Shown here piece by piece: positions 10,589 to 21,748 of a DNA stretch of 64,000 bases. Position numbers and translations under genes: made by a program. Location: NCBI GenBank assembly GCA_022316685.1, contig JAKJHU010000082.1, positions 558,001 to 622,000 of the forward strand. Direction: 5' to 3'. Source of the DNA: Progne subis subis. Its lineage: Eukaryota; Chordata; Aves; Passeriformes; Hirundinidae. The notes beneath the pieces were generated by a model. That model saw nothing but the letters and a program-made list of their open reading frames with translations. It was not told the origin of the DNA and made no database searches. Every line of letters begins with the position of its first letter. Position 1 is the stretch's first letter.

Positions 10589-11500
10589 TGTTGTTCTTCT
10601 CTTGGGTGGTGGCTGTGGCACAGGCACATGGGGCAGGGCGTCTGCTGCGGCAGCTCTTTGCAGTGGTCTGAATGCATCTCTGGAACTGTGACTAAGGTGT
10701 GCAATCATGAAAGGGACTTTCTGTGTGCAAACACGCAGCATGTCATCTAAGGTTGGAGCCGGGTCCATGGGCAGACTGAGAACTTGCACTGTTCGTTTGC
10801 ATTGGTCAGCGCCATCTCCTCCATGGGTTCCATGGGTTCCATGGGCACACTGAGAACTTGCACTGTTCATTTGCATTGGTCAGCGCCATCTCCTTCATGG
10901 GTTCCATGGGTTCCATGGGCACACTGAGAACTTGCACTGTTCATTTGCATTGGTCAGCGCCATCTCCTCCAGGACCTGTTCTTGGGCTCCTTCATTCTTA
11001 ACCTGTAGCTCGACAGCTCGAGTTAGTCGTTCAACAAACGTTACAAAAGGTTCTGATGGAAGCTGCTTTATTTTACTGTAAGGTTGGAAGGACCCATCGA
11101 GCTGGATTGAAAACAATGCTTTGAAAGCAGTCTCTTTAATGCATTCTAAAACAGCTAAAGGAATTTCTTGAGCTGGCTTGAGTGCTGTGACCTATTCACC
11201 ATCACCACACAGATGTTCTAATCGAATTGGCAAATTATTATTATCGACAGCCGTTTCAGGATTTTGCCAAAGCTCCGGGAGTAAATCTCTTAATCTTTTT
11301 TTCCATGTGGAGTCCCAAAGCCTAAACTGTGTGGATGAAAGGAGGGCAGAAAAAAGCTGCCGGAGGTCAAAGGGAACAATAGGATTCCCTGCTAAACTTG
11401 CTTTTAAAAGGCTGTGAAAGTATTCACTTTCGTGTCCAAATTTGGCTTGAGATTTGCATAATTCCTGAATCGCTTGTTGGGGGAAGGGGTCCCAATCACT
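10589..11500 (-). pseudogene. ERV-B capsid region of gag, with internal duplication
   Basis: Minus-strand reading gives a capsid-like domain. A helical N-terminal part (11500-11120) includes a UAG near 11192. The major-homology-like region QLPSEPFVTFVERL (about 11065-11020) follows, then ANEQCK, then MDPAPTLDDMLRVCTQ (about 10770-10720) and a Pro-rich run to the zinc knuckle. A 74-bp tandem duplication (10765-10971) interrupts the C-terminal domain; because 74 is not divisible by three, it also shifts the frame. Not translatable as one protein. Confidence 0.8.
10765..10971. repeat. 74-bp tandem repeat, about 2.8 copies, inside gag
   Basis: Units begin at CCATGGGCA(G/C)ACTGAG at 10765, 10839 and 10913, exactly 74 bp apart. 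The third copy is cut short near 10971. Each junction also carries a small CCATGGGTT repeat, a likely substrate for slippage. Copies differ at only a few bases. Confidence 0.93.
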
Positions 11501-11561
11501 GTGGACAGCACCCCCTCTTTTTGACCGTCAGTATGTGACAGGGGAGGCAGAAGAGCTGGGA

Positions 11562-11941
11562 TCACTTCCTGCTTCGGGGTTCCCAGCTCCCCCCCTCCCC
11601 CCCGCCCGGGGCCTGGGAACTGGGACTGTGGGAGGGGAAACCGTGGGAACCAGGGGCAGGGAGGGGATGGAGGCTTGAGTCACACGGGGAGGAGTCGGAG
11701 CGCGGAGGTTTGAGGGTAGGGGGCAGAGTCAGAGGAGAGGGCAGTGCCAGGGGCGGCACCAAAGGGAAGGAGGGGTCTGGGGGCAGGAAGGGATTGCAAA
11801 AGGGATTGTGGGAAGGAAGGACAGACAAAGAGAGAGGCTCCTCGTGACTCCAGAGCACGTGGCTTCGGCCATTTTGGGAAACAAAGGAGTCCCCTCCATC
11901 TTGTGACCCCCCTTCCGAACTAAGACTAGCTTGGGATTCAC
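11562..11941 (-). pseudogene. ERV-B proline-rich gag linker
   Basis: The minus strand reads a Pro/Ser/Leu-rich, low-complexity segment between matrix-like and capsid-like parts of gag. It is the position of the variable linker proteins of beta-like Gags, where short PPPY/PSAP-type budding motifs usually sit; I do not see an exact one. At least two overlapping frames are used, so an indel is present. Confidence 0.5.
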
Positions 11942-11962
11942 TAGGATGGGGGTGTTGTGTAC

Positions 11963-12427
11963 TCAGACTGCCTGCAAAAGCAAACTGAACCCGGGGTTTA
12001 CAAACTGGGGAAGAAGGGAGCTTTGGGGAAAGTTTAGGGTTTTCTCAAGGAATATTTGATTTGGGGGAAGGGATTTTGGGGTCAGGATAGGGAGAAACTG
12101 AGGAAAGTGGGAAAAGTCCACAAGGAACTGGCTTTTTTTTTTTTTTTCATTTTGTTTTTGCATTGCAAATAAAATCTGCAAGCTCCAAAGAGCAAAATTT
12201 GCTTTTTCTTTATCATTAGGGGAGCTAGATTGAGACAATTTTTTTACAAGAGTTTCCCGAAATTCTGGGGAGCTTATTTGCTCAGATGATACATCTGGAA
12301 ATTGAGCAAATAAACACCAAAGGGAATTTTTAAATTGCTTCTTGGAAAAATGGGTTTTCCCATAATCTGAGACACTTAAAATCTGCTAATAGGCTCTTTT
12401 TTGAGACACAGACAGCCTAGCACCCAT
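11963..12427 (-). pseudogene. ERV-B gag matrix region, stop at codon 14
   Basis: The first ATG in the right context is at 12427 (MGARLSVSQKR, with a myristoylation-like Gly at position 2). A UAG at 12388-12386 ends it after 13 residues. The same frame then stays open to 11963 and encodes a helical, Lys-rich domain expected of matrix. N-myristoylated matrix would bind the plasma membrane. The single early stop suggests point decay of a previously open frame. Confidence 0.75.
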
Positions 12428-13028
12428 TTTTGGCTCAGATTTTAAGTTTCTATGTCCCCTTTTACTGTGACTGAGAAACTGAAAGGAAAAAAACCTCACT
12501 GGAGAGAAAAAAAAAGCCAAAAAGGGGAAACAGTTTCCTTTTCCACCCTCCCTCAGGCTGCCTAAAGAGAGCACTTCGAAGGTTTTTTACTCTGAAAGCA
12601 AAAAGTGAAAGGAGAAACTCTTTTCTCTGAGGTTTAATGCCCCTTAAAAAGATTTTCCCTTAAAAAACCAAAAGTGGTACTCACCGAAAATCCAGCGTTC
12701 CTTTCCTTTCTTTCCCAATCACTCCTTTTTCCTGAGACTGACCCTTTTTGGTGCAAAAAGAGCTTCCAGTCTCTGATCCCAGGATCAGCTTTCCACGAAC
12801 GTGTGGTCACTGTCTCTGGGAGCAGCTTGTCGGTCAAGGGTTTCTTTGCAGCATTCTGATGGGATTTTTGAGTCCAAAGGAGAAAACTGCAGCCCTGACC
12901 GTGGAATCCTGCGTTTCAGAGACTCCACAGAGAACACCAAGCCTGACGGGTCTGTCTCTGCGTGGGATTCCTTGACCATGTGCTCCCTGAGTGGTTTTCC
13001 CAGCTTTTTGGGAACCTTTTGTGGCTCT
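12428..13028 (-). other. ERV-B untranslated leader
   Basis: About 600 bases between the primer site and gag ATG have no long minus-strand frame. They include the splice donor at 12679-12686 and would hold the packaging signal; no structure was tested. Confidence 0.6.
12679..12686 (-). promoter_or_regulatory. Candidate major splice donor in ERV-B leader
   Basis: The minus strand reads TTTTCG|GTGAGTACC with the intron starting at 12684. This is a near-consensus donor at the place where retroviruses splice out gag-pol to make env mRNA, although env is missing here. Confidence 0.55.
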
Positions 13029-13048
13029 GAGCCGCACGTAAGGCACCA
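13029..13048 (-). other. ERV-B primer-binding site, diverged tRNA-Lys type
   Basis: Two bases inside the 5' LTR the minus strand reads TGGTGCCTTACGTGCGGCTC, matching 16 of 20 positions of a tRNA-Lys(1,2) primer site. Start, position and spacing fit, so this is an ERV-K-type element. Confidence 0.75.
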
Positions 13049-13050
13049 GT

Positions 13051-13384
13051 TGTGGTATTTCTCTATGAGACTAGATGATTGCCAATGGCAAAAAGAAAGA
13101 GCCTGCTCTTTGTCCGGGGGGGAAATATTGCTTTATTTTCCAGTCCTGCCCTGCTTGGCTGGAGATCTTCCCAATAGCTCGCCGGTGCCAGAGAGAGCCC
13201 GGCCCTGCCTGTACGGGAGCGTTTCCCCCAGGGGCAGGGCCCAGAGGCAGGGACAAGACACCATCCAATCAGGGAGACGTGTCAGTGGAAAAGAGTTAGG
13301 TTACAGCTGAGTAAGGACAAACCACATGATACAGATTACAAATCCGATAAAACACAATATAACCCAAATTAATGCATTACAACA
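13051..13384 (-). repeat. ERV-B 5' LTR
   Basis: It pairs with 6397-6728 (about 94% identical by eye). Its outer end abuts the CTACAG duplication at 13385-13390. Confidence 0.92.
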
Positions 13385-13390
13385 CTACAG

Positions 13391-16300
13391 AAAGCAGTAA
13401 TCACAGTCCAGCTGACAAAGTTAATAGATTAATTAGCATTTAAAAGGCTAGTACAGGATGTTTCTCTCACTATTGAAGGGCACCCATGATGGCTGGGAGC
13501 AGACCAACTCAGGGAAAATTTAAGACAAAGTAACTGATAATAGAAAGGCTGGCTTGGAAGTCACTACACCCATTTTTGTAGTCTGTTCTTTTAAAATAAA
13601 TAATAATCGAAGGTAAGTCTGTAAATTCAGCTACACACCAGAAGGTCAGGAGGCCACAGAAGCAAACATTAATAAAAAAGACTAATTATGACATAGAGGA
13701 AACACTGCTTTATGTTCAGAACTATCACTGATAATAGAAACAGGTTCTTAATACAGAGTACCATGTAGGAAATGCTCCTCAGACAATAACAACTACAGAA
13801 CCCTTGGTTAATAGAATTTTAATAAAATACAAGGATAATATGCATGACAAAGGAGATAATGCATTTATTCAAGTGATAAAAGTGTAAATACAAGGCTTCA
13901 ATGCAATTAGGAACATGGCTTTCTATTATTCTTTGCAAAAAAAGCATTAAATTATATGGGTTAGGGCTTGTCTCAAGCATTCTTTTTTTCTTCAAGCATT
14001 AAAAAAAAAAAAAAAAAAAAAAAGAAATATCCATACTGGATGCTTACCTCTCCTCCATCCCCTCCTCCATCCCCTTCCCACAAAACGTCAAATCAAAAGA
14101 GGCACTTCTTTGTTTTACAATGAAAACACAGTAAGGAAAATGCCTCTTGCACATGCTCATAAATAAAACAGATGAAGTTATTTTAAAAAGCTTCTTCTAG
14201 ATCAGATAAGTGAGTGAGAATTCAAATTTGGAGTGAAAGCTTCTCAGATTTGACTGAAACACCGCTCAGGACATGCAGTGATTGAGGGGACATCTCCACC
14301 CAAGGCACTCCTCTGATGCCACTCATCCTCTGAACAGCTTGCTCAGAGAGGCAGTGCTGAGAGCAAACATTGCCATACTCCACTCTGCTCACACTCTGGA
14401 TACCAAAACATCTCCATTGACAGACCATTTGTTCTTGAAGGTGTATTTTGGAATTCCTGGAATAACACTTAGGGTAAAAAAAAGAGCCCTATCCAAATCC
14501 TAGGATAAGGAACTTAACTACTTTCAATTTAATAAAGCTAACATTAAAAATTAAGTGGTTTTTTTACGCACAGATGGCAAGAGAGATCACACACCCAGTA
14601 GAATTTTCTGATTTAAAGTGAAAAGGCAAGAGAGAAAAATTAAAAGAATCTGTCTTGAAGTATGGGCAACCCAGTTAAAGAAAGTCACCCAAAGGAAAGC
14701 TTGTACCATTTCAGAAGTTAAAATCTTGTTTATTTGCAGCTGGATCACTTAAAATACCTAAAGCATAAACATTATGAGAAAGGACAAAAGGGAAAATGGA
14801 ACCGAGTGTTTCCTGGGAGATGAAACTGTGCTCCAGAAGACACAATTAGCATAAAGCTCTTGTGCAGCCCAGGAAACAATTCTGTCCAGCCCTCATTCCC
14901 ATTCAGCAAACCAGGCATTCCCAAAGAGCACAGGACTATTTCAGCAGAGCCAAATATTTAGCCAACTTTATTTCCACTGGAGTTAATAACCACCGATCTG
15001 AGCAGCGGGACAACAAAGCCCAAATTCTGAAAATCCTAGATCTGGCTGGGGAGAAAGCAAAGGCACATAACCTTTCCCAATGTTCTACTTGAGTCCTCTC
15101 CACTCCTTAAAAGCCACCTAGCTCCATCTGTGCCCTCCAGAAGCTGCTGATATTGACACATTATCCCTAAAGCAGAGGCTCAGAGGAGACCCTTGTCCTG
15201 GCTTTGTGTCTGGAAAAAAACACTTCAACCACAGACCCACTGAGGTGTTTCTGAAGCTTTATTCATGGGAGTTTGAAAGCCAGTTGAGACGTGGCTGCTC
15301 CTCCATTCTAATAACTATCCTTACTAAAACACAATAAAAAGACTCGCAAATGTTCAGTCAATAATCAAGAGAACAATTGACATTTAAGTTGGAATAACTG
15401 ATATATAAAATGACGTTGGTCTATTTCCTGAAGGAGAAAGAGCACAAAACAGTAGAAGAATGCTAAGGGATTATCCATCAAGCTTAAAGGGAGGCTTCAG
15501 CATGTTGTAAGCAACAGATGTATAGAAAAAAGTTTCATAGAGTAAAAGAGAATTTGCACGGAACAAATAATACTGACCTGGACATAAGCATCTCAAATGG
15601 ATAAAATCACTTTCACATAAGGAAAAAATGCATTAATTCTTCTTTAGTGGGAGAAGAGTGTACATACTGCTTATGGACTATCATGGGTTGGAAAGATTCT
15701 GCTACAGCTAGAGCTAAAATTATGTTTCCTCTCAAAAGCTACAAGCCAACTGCAAGCTTGGATCATTAAGATCTCATTCAGCCTCTGCAGTTTGCATAAA
15801 CAAATAACTCACTCCTTTGGGGAGGAAATCAGGAAGTGTTTAATCCAGCTATGACCCCAAACAGCAGGCACAACTCTCAAGAGTTGTAAAAAACCAAGAA
15901 GTATGCACTGGATTACACTTCCCTATGGCTAACAGTTTTAATAGAGGCAAATATAGAGGCAAATACAGTTGCAAACATCTGTATGTGAGATTTCATTGCA
16001 GAAACAAGTTTAAAGCAATGGGGAAAAAATCCTAAGCACTATTTCAGAACAAAACAACAGCAACCTGAGTGGGCATTCAAGTTCACTGAAACCTGGCATG
16101 CTCAGGAAAAGTGGTTATTTGCCAAAAACTCAAATTCTAGTCCACGTTTCTGCCAGTACTTAATTAAGCTTTTTTCAAAACTTGGTATTTCAATTTTATA
16201 TGCTATGTATTGCAAATTATTTTTAAAAAAATAGATAAAAGAAAATAAAAATGCCTTTTGGAGGAGAGGCTGTGAAAAGTTACACAGTGTAAGCCAGAAC

Positions 16301-16689
16301 AAGATACCAGAAATACCTGACATGACCTTAAGGGACATGGGCAGCTGATAGAGTGCTGTCTATGAGAGAATGAAACAAGTTTTAATATAAAAGTGTAATA
16401 ATAATAAAAGAAATAAAAAAGGGGATTAGTGGAAAGAAATTCAAGGAACTGAGCACCGCGCTTACCAACTTATATCCTCCCCATGAGCTGTAGGGAAAAA
16501 AAAGGCTGAAGATTTCTCTATTCACACTTTACTATTCAGTTTGGGTGCCTCAGGTCAGTGGCAATGCCAGAGATGTTGAGAGGGAGACACACGGAACTGG
16601 AGAAACAGGAGCAGACTGGAAAATGCATGAGTGACCTCTCAAAGGGAGTCATGATTTCCTTCTGTGAATGAGAAGACACCAAGGTTCAG
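13391..16689. other. Non-coding DNA
   Basis: This is AT-rich, with no supported gene. It includes a 23-base A tract at 14001-14023. Short open stretches (for example near 14862-15092) have no family features. Confidence 0.55.
14001..14023. repeat. Poly(A) tract, 23 bases
   Basis: An uninterrupted run of 23 A residues. No retroposed gene or SINE body is evident directly upstream. Confidence 0.9.
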
Positions 16690-16935
16690 ACGATTGGTTC
16701 AGCTGGAAGATCACTGAGCCCAGCTGTTGCCCCAGCTCTGCCAACCCACTCCTGCCACATGTCACCAAGTGCCACATCCATGTGGCTTTTAAAATCCCTT
16801 CAGGGCTGGGCACTCACCACTGCCTCAGATAGCTGTTCAAGAGCTGGACAACCCTTTCAGTGAGGAAATTGTCCCTAACAACCAGCCTAAACCTCACCTG
16901 ACTCAACCTGGAGCCATTTCCTGTTGTCCTAATGT
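16690..16935 (-). repeat. CR1 LINE fragment
   Basis: The plus strand reads the antisense of the CR1 3' region. Landmarks are AAGTGCCACATCCATGTGGC, a CAACCCTTTCAGTGAGGAAA segment and CCTAAACCTCACCTG, in the family's usual order. CR1 is the dominant LINE of birds and is also found in other reptiles. 5'-truncated and old. Confidence 0.82.
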
Positions 16936-18718
16936 AACAATTTGTGCAAAACACAAGCCATCAACTATTCTCAATTCAGAAAAAGGCCTTTCAATGACCT
17001 TCCTTTTCTTATCCTTATCACTTATCTTATCTATTTTTTGTCCAAGCTGCATCAAAGATGTGCAGCCCTCTCTTTCTTCAAACAGGGAATAAAATAATTT
17101 TAGTTGAGAACTGTAAATGAAACATTAACCTTCTGAAATATTTATTAAATACTCAATAGCTATATGTCCTTTATGAACTGTCTACATAATACTTTGCATC
17201 ACTTTTTATTTTTCTGATTTAAGAAGAGATTTTAAGAAATTAAATGCTATCTGGTAGCTTGGAAGGTATTCTGCAATACAAATCTCCCATATGCTGTATC
17301 TTAGTTATTCAGACAGACCTTATGGAAACGTGGTATGAAAACACACCCTTGAACAGTAACTCCAATTGGTGTGTAACCACCACAGGCAGGGGTGAGCTCA
17401 GTGTTTGTCTGCAGCTGCTGCCACTGCAAGGATTGCAGCTCAGGTGAAAACTCCCAACCTGTTCAGAACAGGCACCTGCAGCTTGGTGGAACAGCTCCAT
17501 AGCAGGCACCCATTGCTGCCTGAGCTGCCCTGCAACATCCCAGGAGCCCTCACAGAGCTGCAGACAGGGAATGGATACAGGGATAATGGCAGCAGCAAAG
17601 GAGAGACCCTCAACACGTCACAGTCCTGGCACTGCAAACACCCAAACCAGCTTCTAAACACAGCTCAAGCACTGAGATGTCACCACAGCTGCAAAGATGG
17701 ATTTAGGGTTCAAGTCCTTGTCTGGGCAGTTATCCTGCTGGGTTTGGAGCTGTCCCAGAGGTCAGGGACACTGCCCACATCCTGCACGAGCTGCAGCAAC
17801 AACAGGGACAGCACAGAGCCCCTGGGGCAGCACAGGTCAGGGACACTGAGCTGCTGCAGGAACAGCATCTCCCCAACCCCAGCTGCTGCTGCAGGAACAG
17901 CATCTCCCCGACTCACAGCAGCTCTCCCTCATTGCTCACCAGCCTGGGAAGGAAGGTGACTTGCCCAGCTCATGTTCTGCTCACAAGAAATGTCAAAGAA
18001 CCAAAAGAAAAACAAGATAAACCTCCCTGAAGTCATGTTTCCCCATCACCAGTTCCCTTTTCCCTAAAACAGATCTAGTTTCAGATTTTATTTCTCACCT
18101 GGTTTACAACTTGGCTAACCTATTTTCTAAAGCCTTACTAACCCTGAGATAAATATAGGATTTCAGGTCCCTTGCTTTGCATTGACAGAACATAATGTAC
18201 ATCTTCTCTGCATCCCCAGGTAAGTATTAAAGTTAAGATTCCTGAATTAAGGGAACACCAGCTTGTAGTCTTTACTATTAATAAAGCTAACTAGGCAGAA
18301 AAAAAACTAACTTAGAGCACATTAAAAGGAAAAAAAAGCTTTGCTGGCATATTTCCTCTGAAAATCCAAGCTAACATTTCTCATTCTATGTGAAAAGCTT
18401 CCTTTCAAGTGTATGTTCAGGGACTTTAATAGCAGAATATTGCAAATGTGGTAAAGACAGAGATAAATTTGCAAGGACAAGCCAAGAGCAAGCTAATTGT
18501 GTTATTTCAACCAAAGCCAGCTCAATGACTAAGCTCTCTAAAGTCTTTTTTAATTTAACGACTGCAATTCAATTTCTGCCACTGATGGTCACCTAAGGAA
18601 ATCCCAAACGATGCAAGATTTTGCCTTCTGGAGACAATGAATAACGGGATGTGAGTCTTACCTCCCTCATGCAGAAACTGCAACAGGACTGAATGAAGAT
18701 CTTTCCAAATCTGGCTAA
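16936..18718. other. Non-coding DNA with a CAG/CTG-rich patch
   Basis: I see no gene. About 17400-17960 is richer in GC and in CTGC/GCAG words, with small internal repeats. Open frames there look like by-products of that composition. Confidence 0.55.
17850..17909. repeat. 25-bp direct repeat in CTG-rich patch
   Basis: GCTGCTGCAGGAACAGCATC plus CTCCC occurs at 17850-17874 and again at 17885-17909, spaced by 35 bp. Confidence 0.85.
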
Positions 18719-18723
18719 GGAAA

Positions 18724-20267
18724 TGTAGTGGTTTCACGTTCGCCAAATTATGTTTGCCAAATTTAGTGTAGTGGTCTTAGTGTTTACTCTCTTTAGGTGG
18801 GAGAAGATTAGGACAAGCAAAGCAGGCTTAAGCTTAAAATTAAACAAATAGTTTTATTAACACATATTAAAAGAATGGAAAAAAAAGTTGGAAAAACAAA
18901 ACAACCAAAATGAAACTTCAAAACATTCTTCCCTTCCCTTACAAACCGTTAATTTTCTTACAAACAACAGAGAGAGACACAATTTGTGATTTTCAGTAAG
19001 TTTCACCATTTAAACATAATCTTTCATCACTTTAGGAGAGGAGGCTCTCTAGAGTCTTATGGGGACATTTGCCACAAGACAGAAACAGTCTTGTGGCTCT
19101 CCATGTCACAAATTTGCAGCTGCCTGGAATTTTTACAGATTGTGCAGTCCCACCCATTTGCAGCCTTTCCTCCGGCTACTCATGGGCCTCTCAGTGTATC
19201 TGGGGTACTGTTTAAGAATGCTTCCTCTAGTACAAAATAAGGATTCTCTTCTATCTCTGAAAGTGTCTCTATCTCAAAAGAAAACAGAGACCTCCTTTTA
19301 CCCCAGGAGCCAAGGGCCTCAAATCACTTTCTCTCTAAAATCATCTTTGTCTCAAAGGCTGAGACCTCCTTTTACCCCAGGGGCGAGAGGCTTTAAGATG
19401 CCCACTTAAATCTCAATCATATCCATCCCCAACTTTGAGTAGAACCAGCATTCCCCCAGACAACATTAAGATGTTACAATAAACAGTCCATTTCTCCATA
19501 GTTTACCCCAAAGCAGTCTGGTTAAAAATGTCCACTTCCTCAATCATAACCTTTGTCAGTTCTTTTGCTCTACTGACTTCATGCGATGTCTTTCATGCGT
19601 CCACTCTGTCGCTTTCTTCTCTCTCAGGGAAGGGTTAGGCCTTGGAGGCTTCATGTTTCCAGGAAAGGGTCAACTCTGCCCAGGCCTGCAGTGGCCATGT
19701 GATTTCTGCAGGACAGCAGTCTCTCCCCCAGTGCATCTCCAATAGCAGAGATCCCCCCTCCATTATTTTCCTCTCCCTCTGGAAATCACTGGAAGGGGGG
19801 GAGGGGAGAGAGCTCTGCCCACCCCTCAGCGACAGTCGGGGCGGCCTTGGCCCACGGGGCCCATGGCTGTTATCAGGGGCCCGGCGGAGATCCTCCCCTG
19901 CTCCGAGGGCTTGGAGGAAGTTTAAAAAGTAGTTGATGTTAAGCTGCAACCTCTCTTCCCCTGCCGTGAGCTGATGGAGCCCAGCCAGGCCTCGGGCCAG
20001 CTCCCCCGCAAAGGGGTGGGGAGATGGGAAGCAGCAGGCCCCACTCAATGTTACCTGTTCAGCTGACCAGGAGGAAAAGAGCTGACTTGAACAAAAGCAG
20101 GATTTATATGGGTACTTCCCAAAGTCGCATTCAACATTCTCAGCGGTCAAAGCAGATGCCAATATCCTAAACTGGCTTCTGATAGGTCCCTGCTGTTCCA
20201 AGGGCCTGACAGGGTAACAGTGAGCATTCCTCCCTAACTAAAACCTAAACTGTGCCAACCCATGACA
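18724..20267 (-). mobile_element. Solo LTR, 1,544 bp, ERV-L-type, 5-bp TSD
   Basis: The block begins TGTAGTGGTTTCAC and ends CAACCCATGACA. It is flanked by a perfect duplication GGAAA (18719-18723 and 20268-20272). On the minus strand it starts TGTCATGGGTTGGC and has AATAAA (18858-18853) about 130 bases from its 3' end, so it reads minus. The 5-bp duplication and terminal words fit avian ERV-L-like families (recognition, not a search). No internal retroviral sequence remains, so it formed by recombination between two LTRs. The 188-codon open frame inside it (20201-19635) has no protein features I recognise. Confidence 0.85.
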
Positions 20268-21731
20268 GGAAACAGCAGGGTTTGTTATTTCTGGTTGTTT
20301 GGTGTCAGATTCCTGCAGTTCAGGTGCAGCCAGTGCCCTGTACCCAAACACAAGCGAAGAGATCCTCGATCAGAGCAGCACCTACTGCTCATGAGATGTT
20401 CTGTTCTCAGCCCCTCAGGAACCACCTTGGCTTGCAGATGGATTCATGCTCTAGGAGAGGTAGAAGTGTCAATTGCATATAATCTTTATTATTCAATACA
20501 TTTCAACAGTAAGGAGGTTGCTTCATGATAGGACAACTTAATCTCAACTGTTAATTAACCATTCTGTAGAATCACTATGCAAATCCAATAATACATTACA
20601 CAGGGATGGGATTTTTCCAAACCTATTCGTGTTCACAGTTCAAAATACCATTAATTAGCAAGTACATCCCATTATTTAAGTAGGGTTAGGGAATGTGCAA
20701 AGTAGTTTTTCCTTAATACTTAGTTCTCCCCCCAGCTTTTTTGCCTCAAGAAATCTATCAAGTGTTAAGTGCTGTGTTTTGTGTATACAAGACTGAACAT
20801 GCTCTGAGAATTCCATCAGTCTGTGCACCCCTCTTTAGTTCTTTCAGAACTCCACAAACATATTTCATAATTTTTCCAAAATACCTTTTTCTTATGAATT
20901 CCACAATGCAATGAAATGTGACATTGCAGATAACACACAAATTAGCGCTCTTTTACACAATAATTTACAGAACTGCACCTTTAAATTTTCTGTTCTCATA
21001 AATGAGAGTTCTTCATTTCTTGCGTCTCCTGTCCGCATCATTCATGTTTTACCCCTGCTTTAAAACTGATTGCTTCATCAAAGAACCTGTTTCCAACTTC
21101 AATGATATTCAAGGGAAATAAAAAAAGCACCAAGTACCAAATATTTTTTAGTGTAGAGGATCTCCCATCTACTACTAAAATTCTGTCCCATATCAGATTT
21201 CACTACAAAATATCCTCTTTTCCAGGGGGACAAAAAGCTTTTCAAAACCACTTATGGACTAAGCCAGAAACTGTATTTCCCAAAACAGAAGGAATTCAAC
21301 AGTCTGACCTGAATTTGCACGTGACAAGTTTGCAGCCATGAAAATGGACTGGAAGTCTCATAATTAACCTGATCTATCAAAATTCTAGTTTCAGGTTTCT
21401 TCTAAAACATTTTTCAGAATTATACACGCACACAGAGCACACAAAATGAGTTCCTGTTTGTTCCTGCATCTCATGCTCCAGTCTTCCATCCAAACACCTG
21501 GCAGCAAGTAACTATTCATTTTTCATGCCTAGTCCACAGTAGTATTGATTCTGAAATAATGAACTTCATTTATGTTTACTCCTAATTCTACAACATAGCA
21601 AGCAAAGAGAACTAAAGCCCGTATCTAACAAAACTTCGTTCACCACTGCTTACTGGTGTTTGAAAACAATTATAAAACACTGTGACCTCTTGTGCTAGTA
21701 TCAACTAAACACTGTTAATTGATTTTATTTG

Positions 21732-21748
21732 AAGGTAAACAGCCGCCA
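21732..21748 (+). other. 17-bp word shared with 26240-26256 (forkhead-like GTAAACA)
   Basis: AAGGTAAACAGCCGCCA is identical at both sites 4.5 kb apart while flanks are largely unrelated. It contains the forkhead core GTAAACA next to a GCCGCCA word. Function is unknown. Confidence 0.6.

Larger units (their letters stand above)
6397..13384 (-). mobile_element. ERV-B: beta-like (ERV-K-type) provirus, gag-pro-pol remnants, no env
   Basis: This 6,988-bp provirus reads on the minus strand. LTRs of 332 and 334 bp (6397-6728 and 13051-13384) have TG/CA ends, and the whole is flanked by a perfect 6-bp duplication CTACAG (6391-6396 and 13385-13390). From its 5' end come a diverged tRNA-Lys primer site, a leader with a splice donor, gag, a dUTPase-like/protease region, reverse transcriptase, RNase H and integrase, then the polypurine tract. 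The integrase tail ends about 80 bases from the 3' LTR, so env is absent. All frames carry stops or shifts. About 20 LTR differences (some 6%) put its age between ERV-A and ERV-C. Confidence 0.95.

Noticed and set aside
17405..17959. 184-codon plus-strand frame in the CTG/CAG-rich patch
   Set aside because: Low-complexity Ser/Thr/Cys-rich product of repeats, with no splice sites or domain.
19635..20201. 188-codon frame in the solo LTR
   Set aside because: Lies in the GC-rich middle of an LTR and shows no protein motif.
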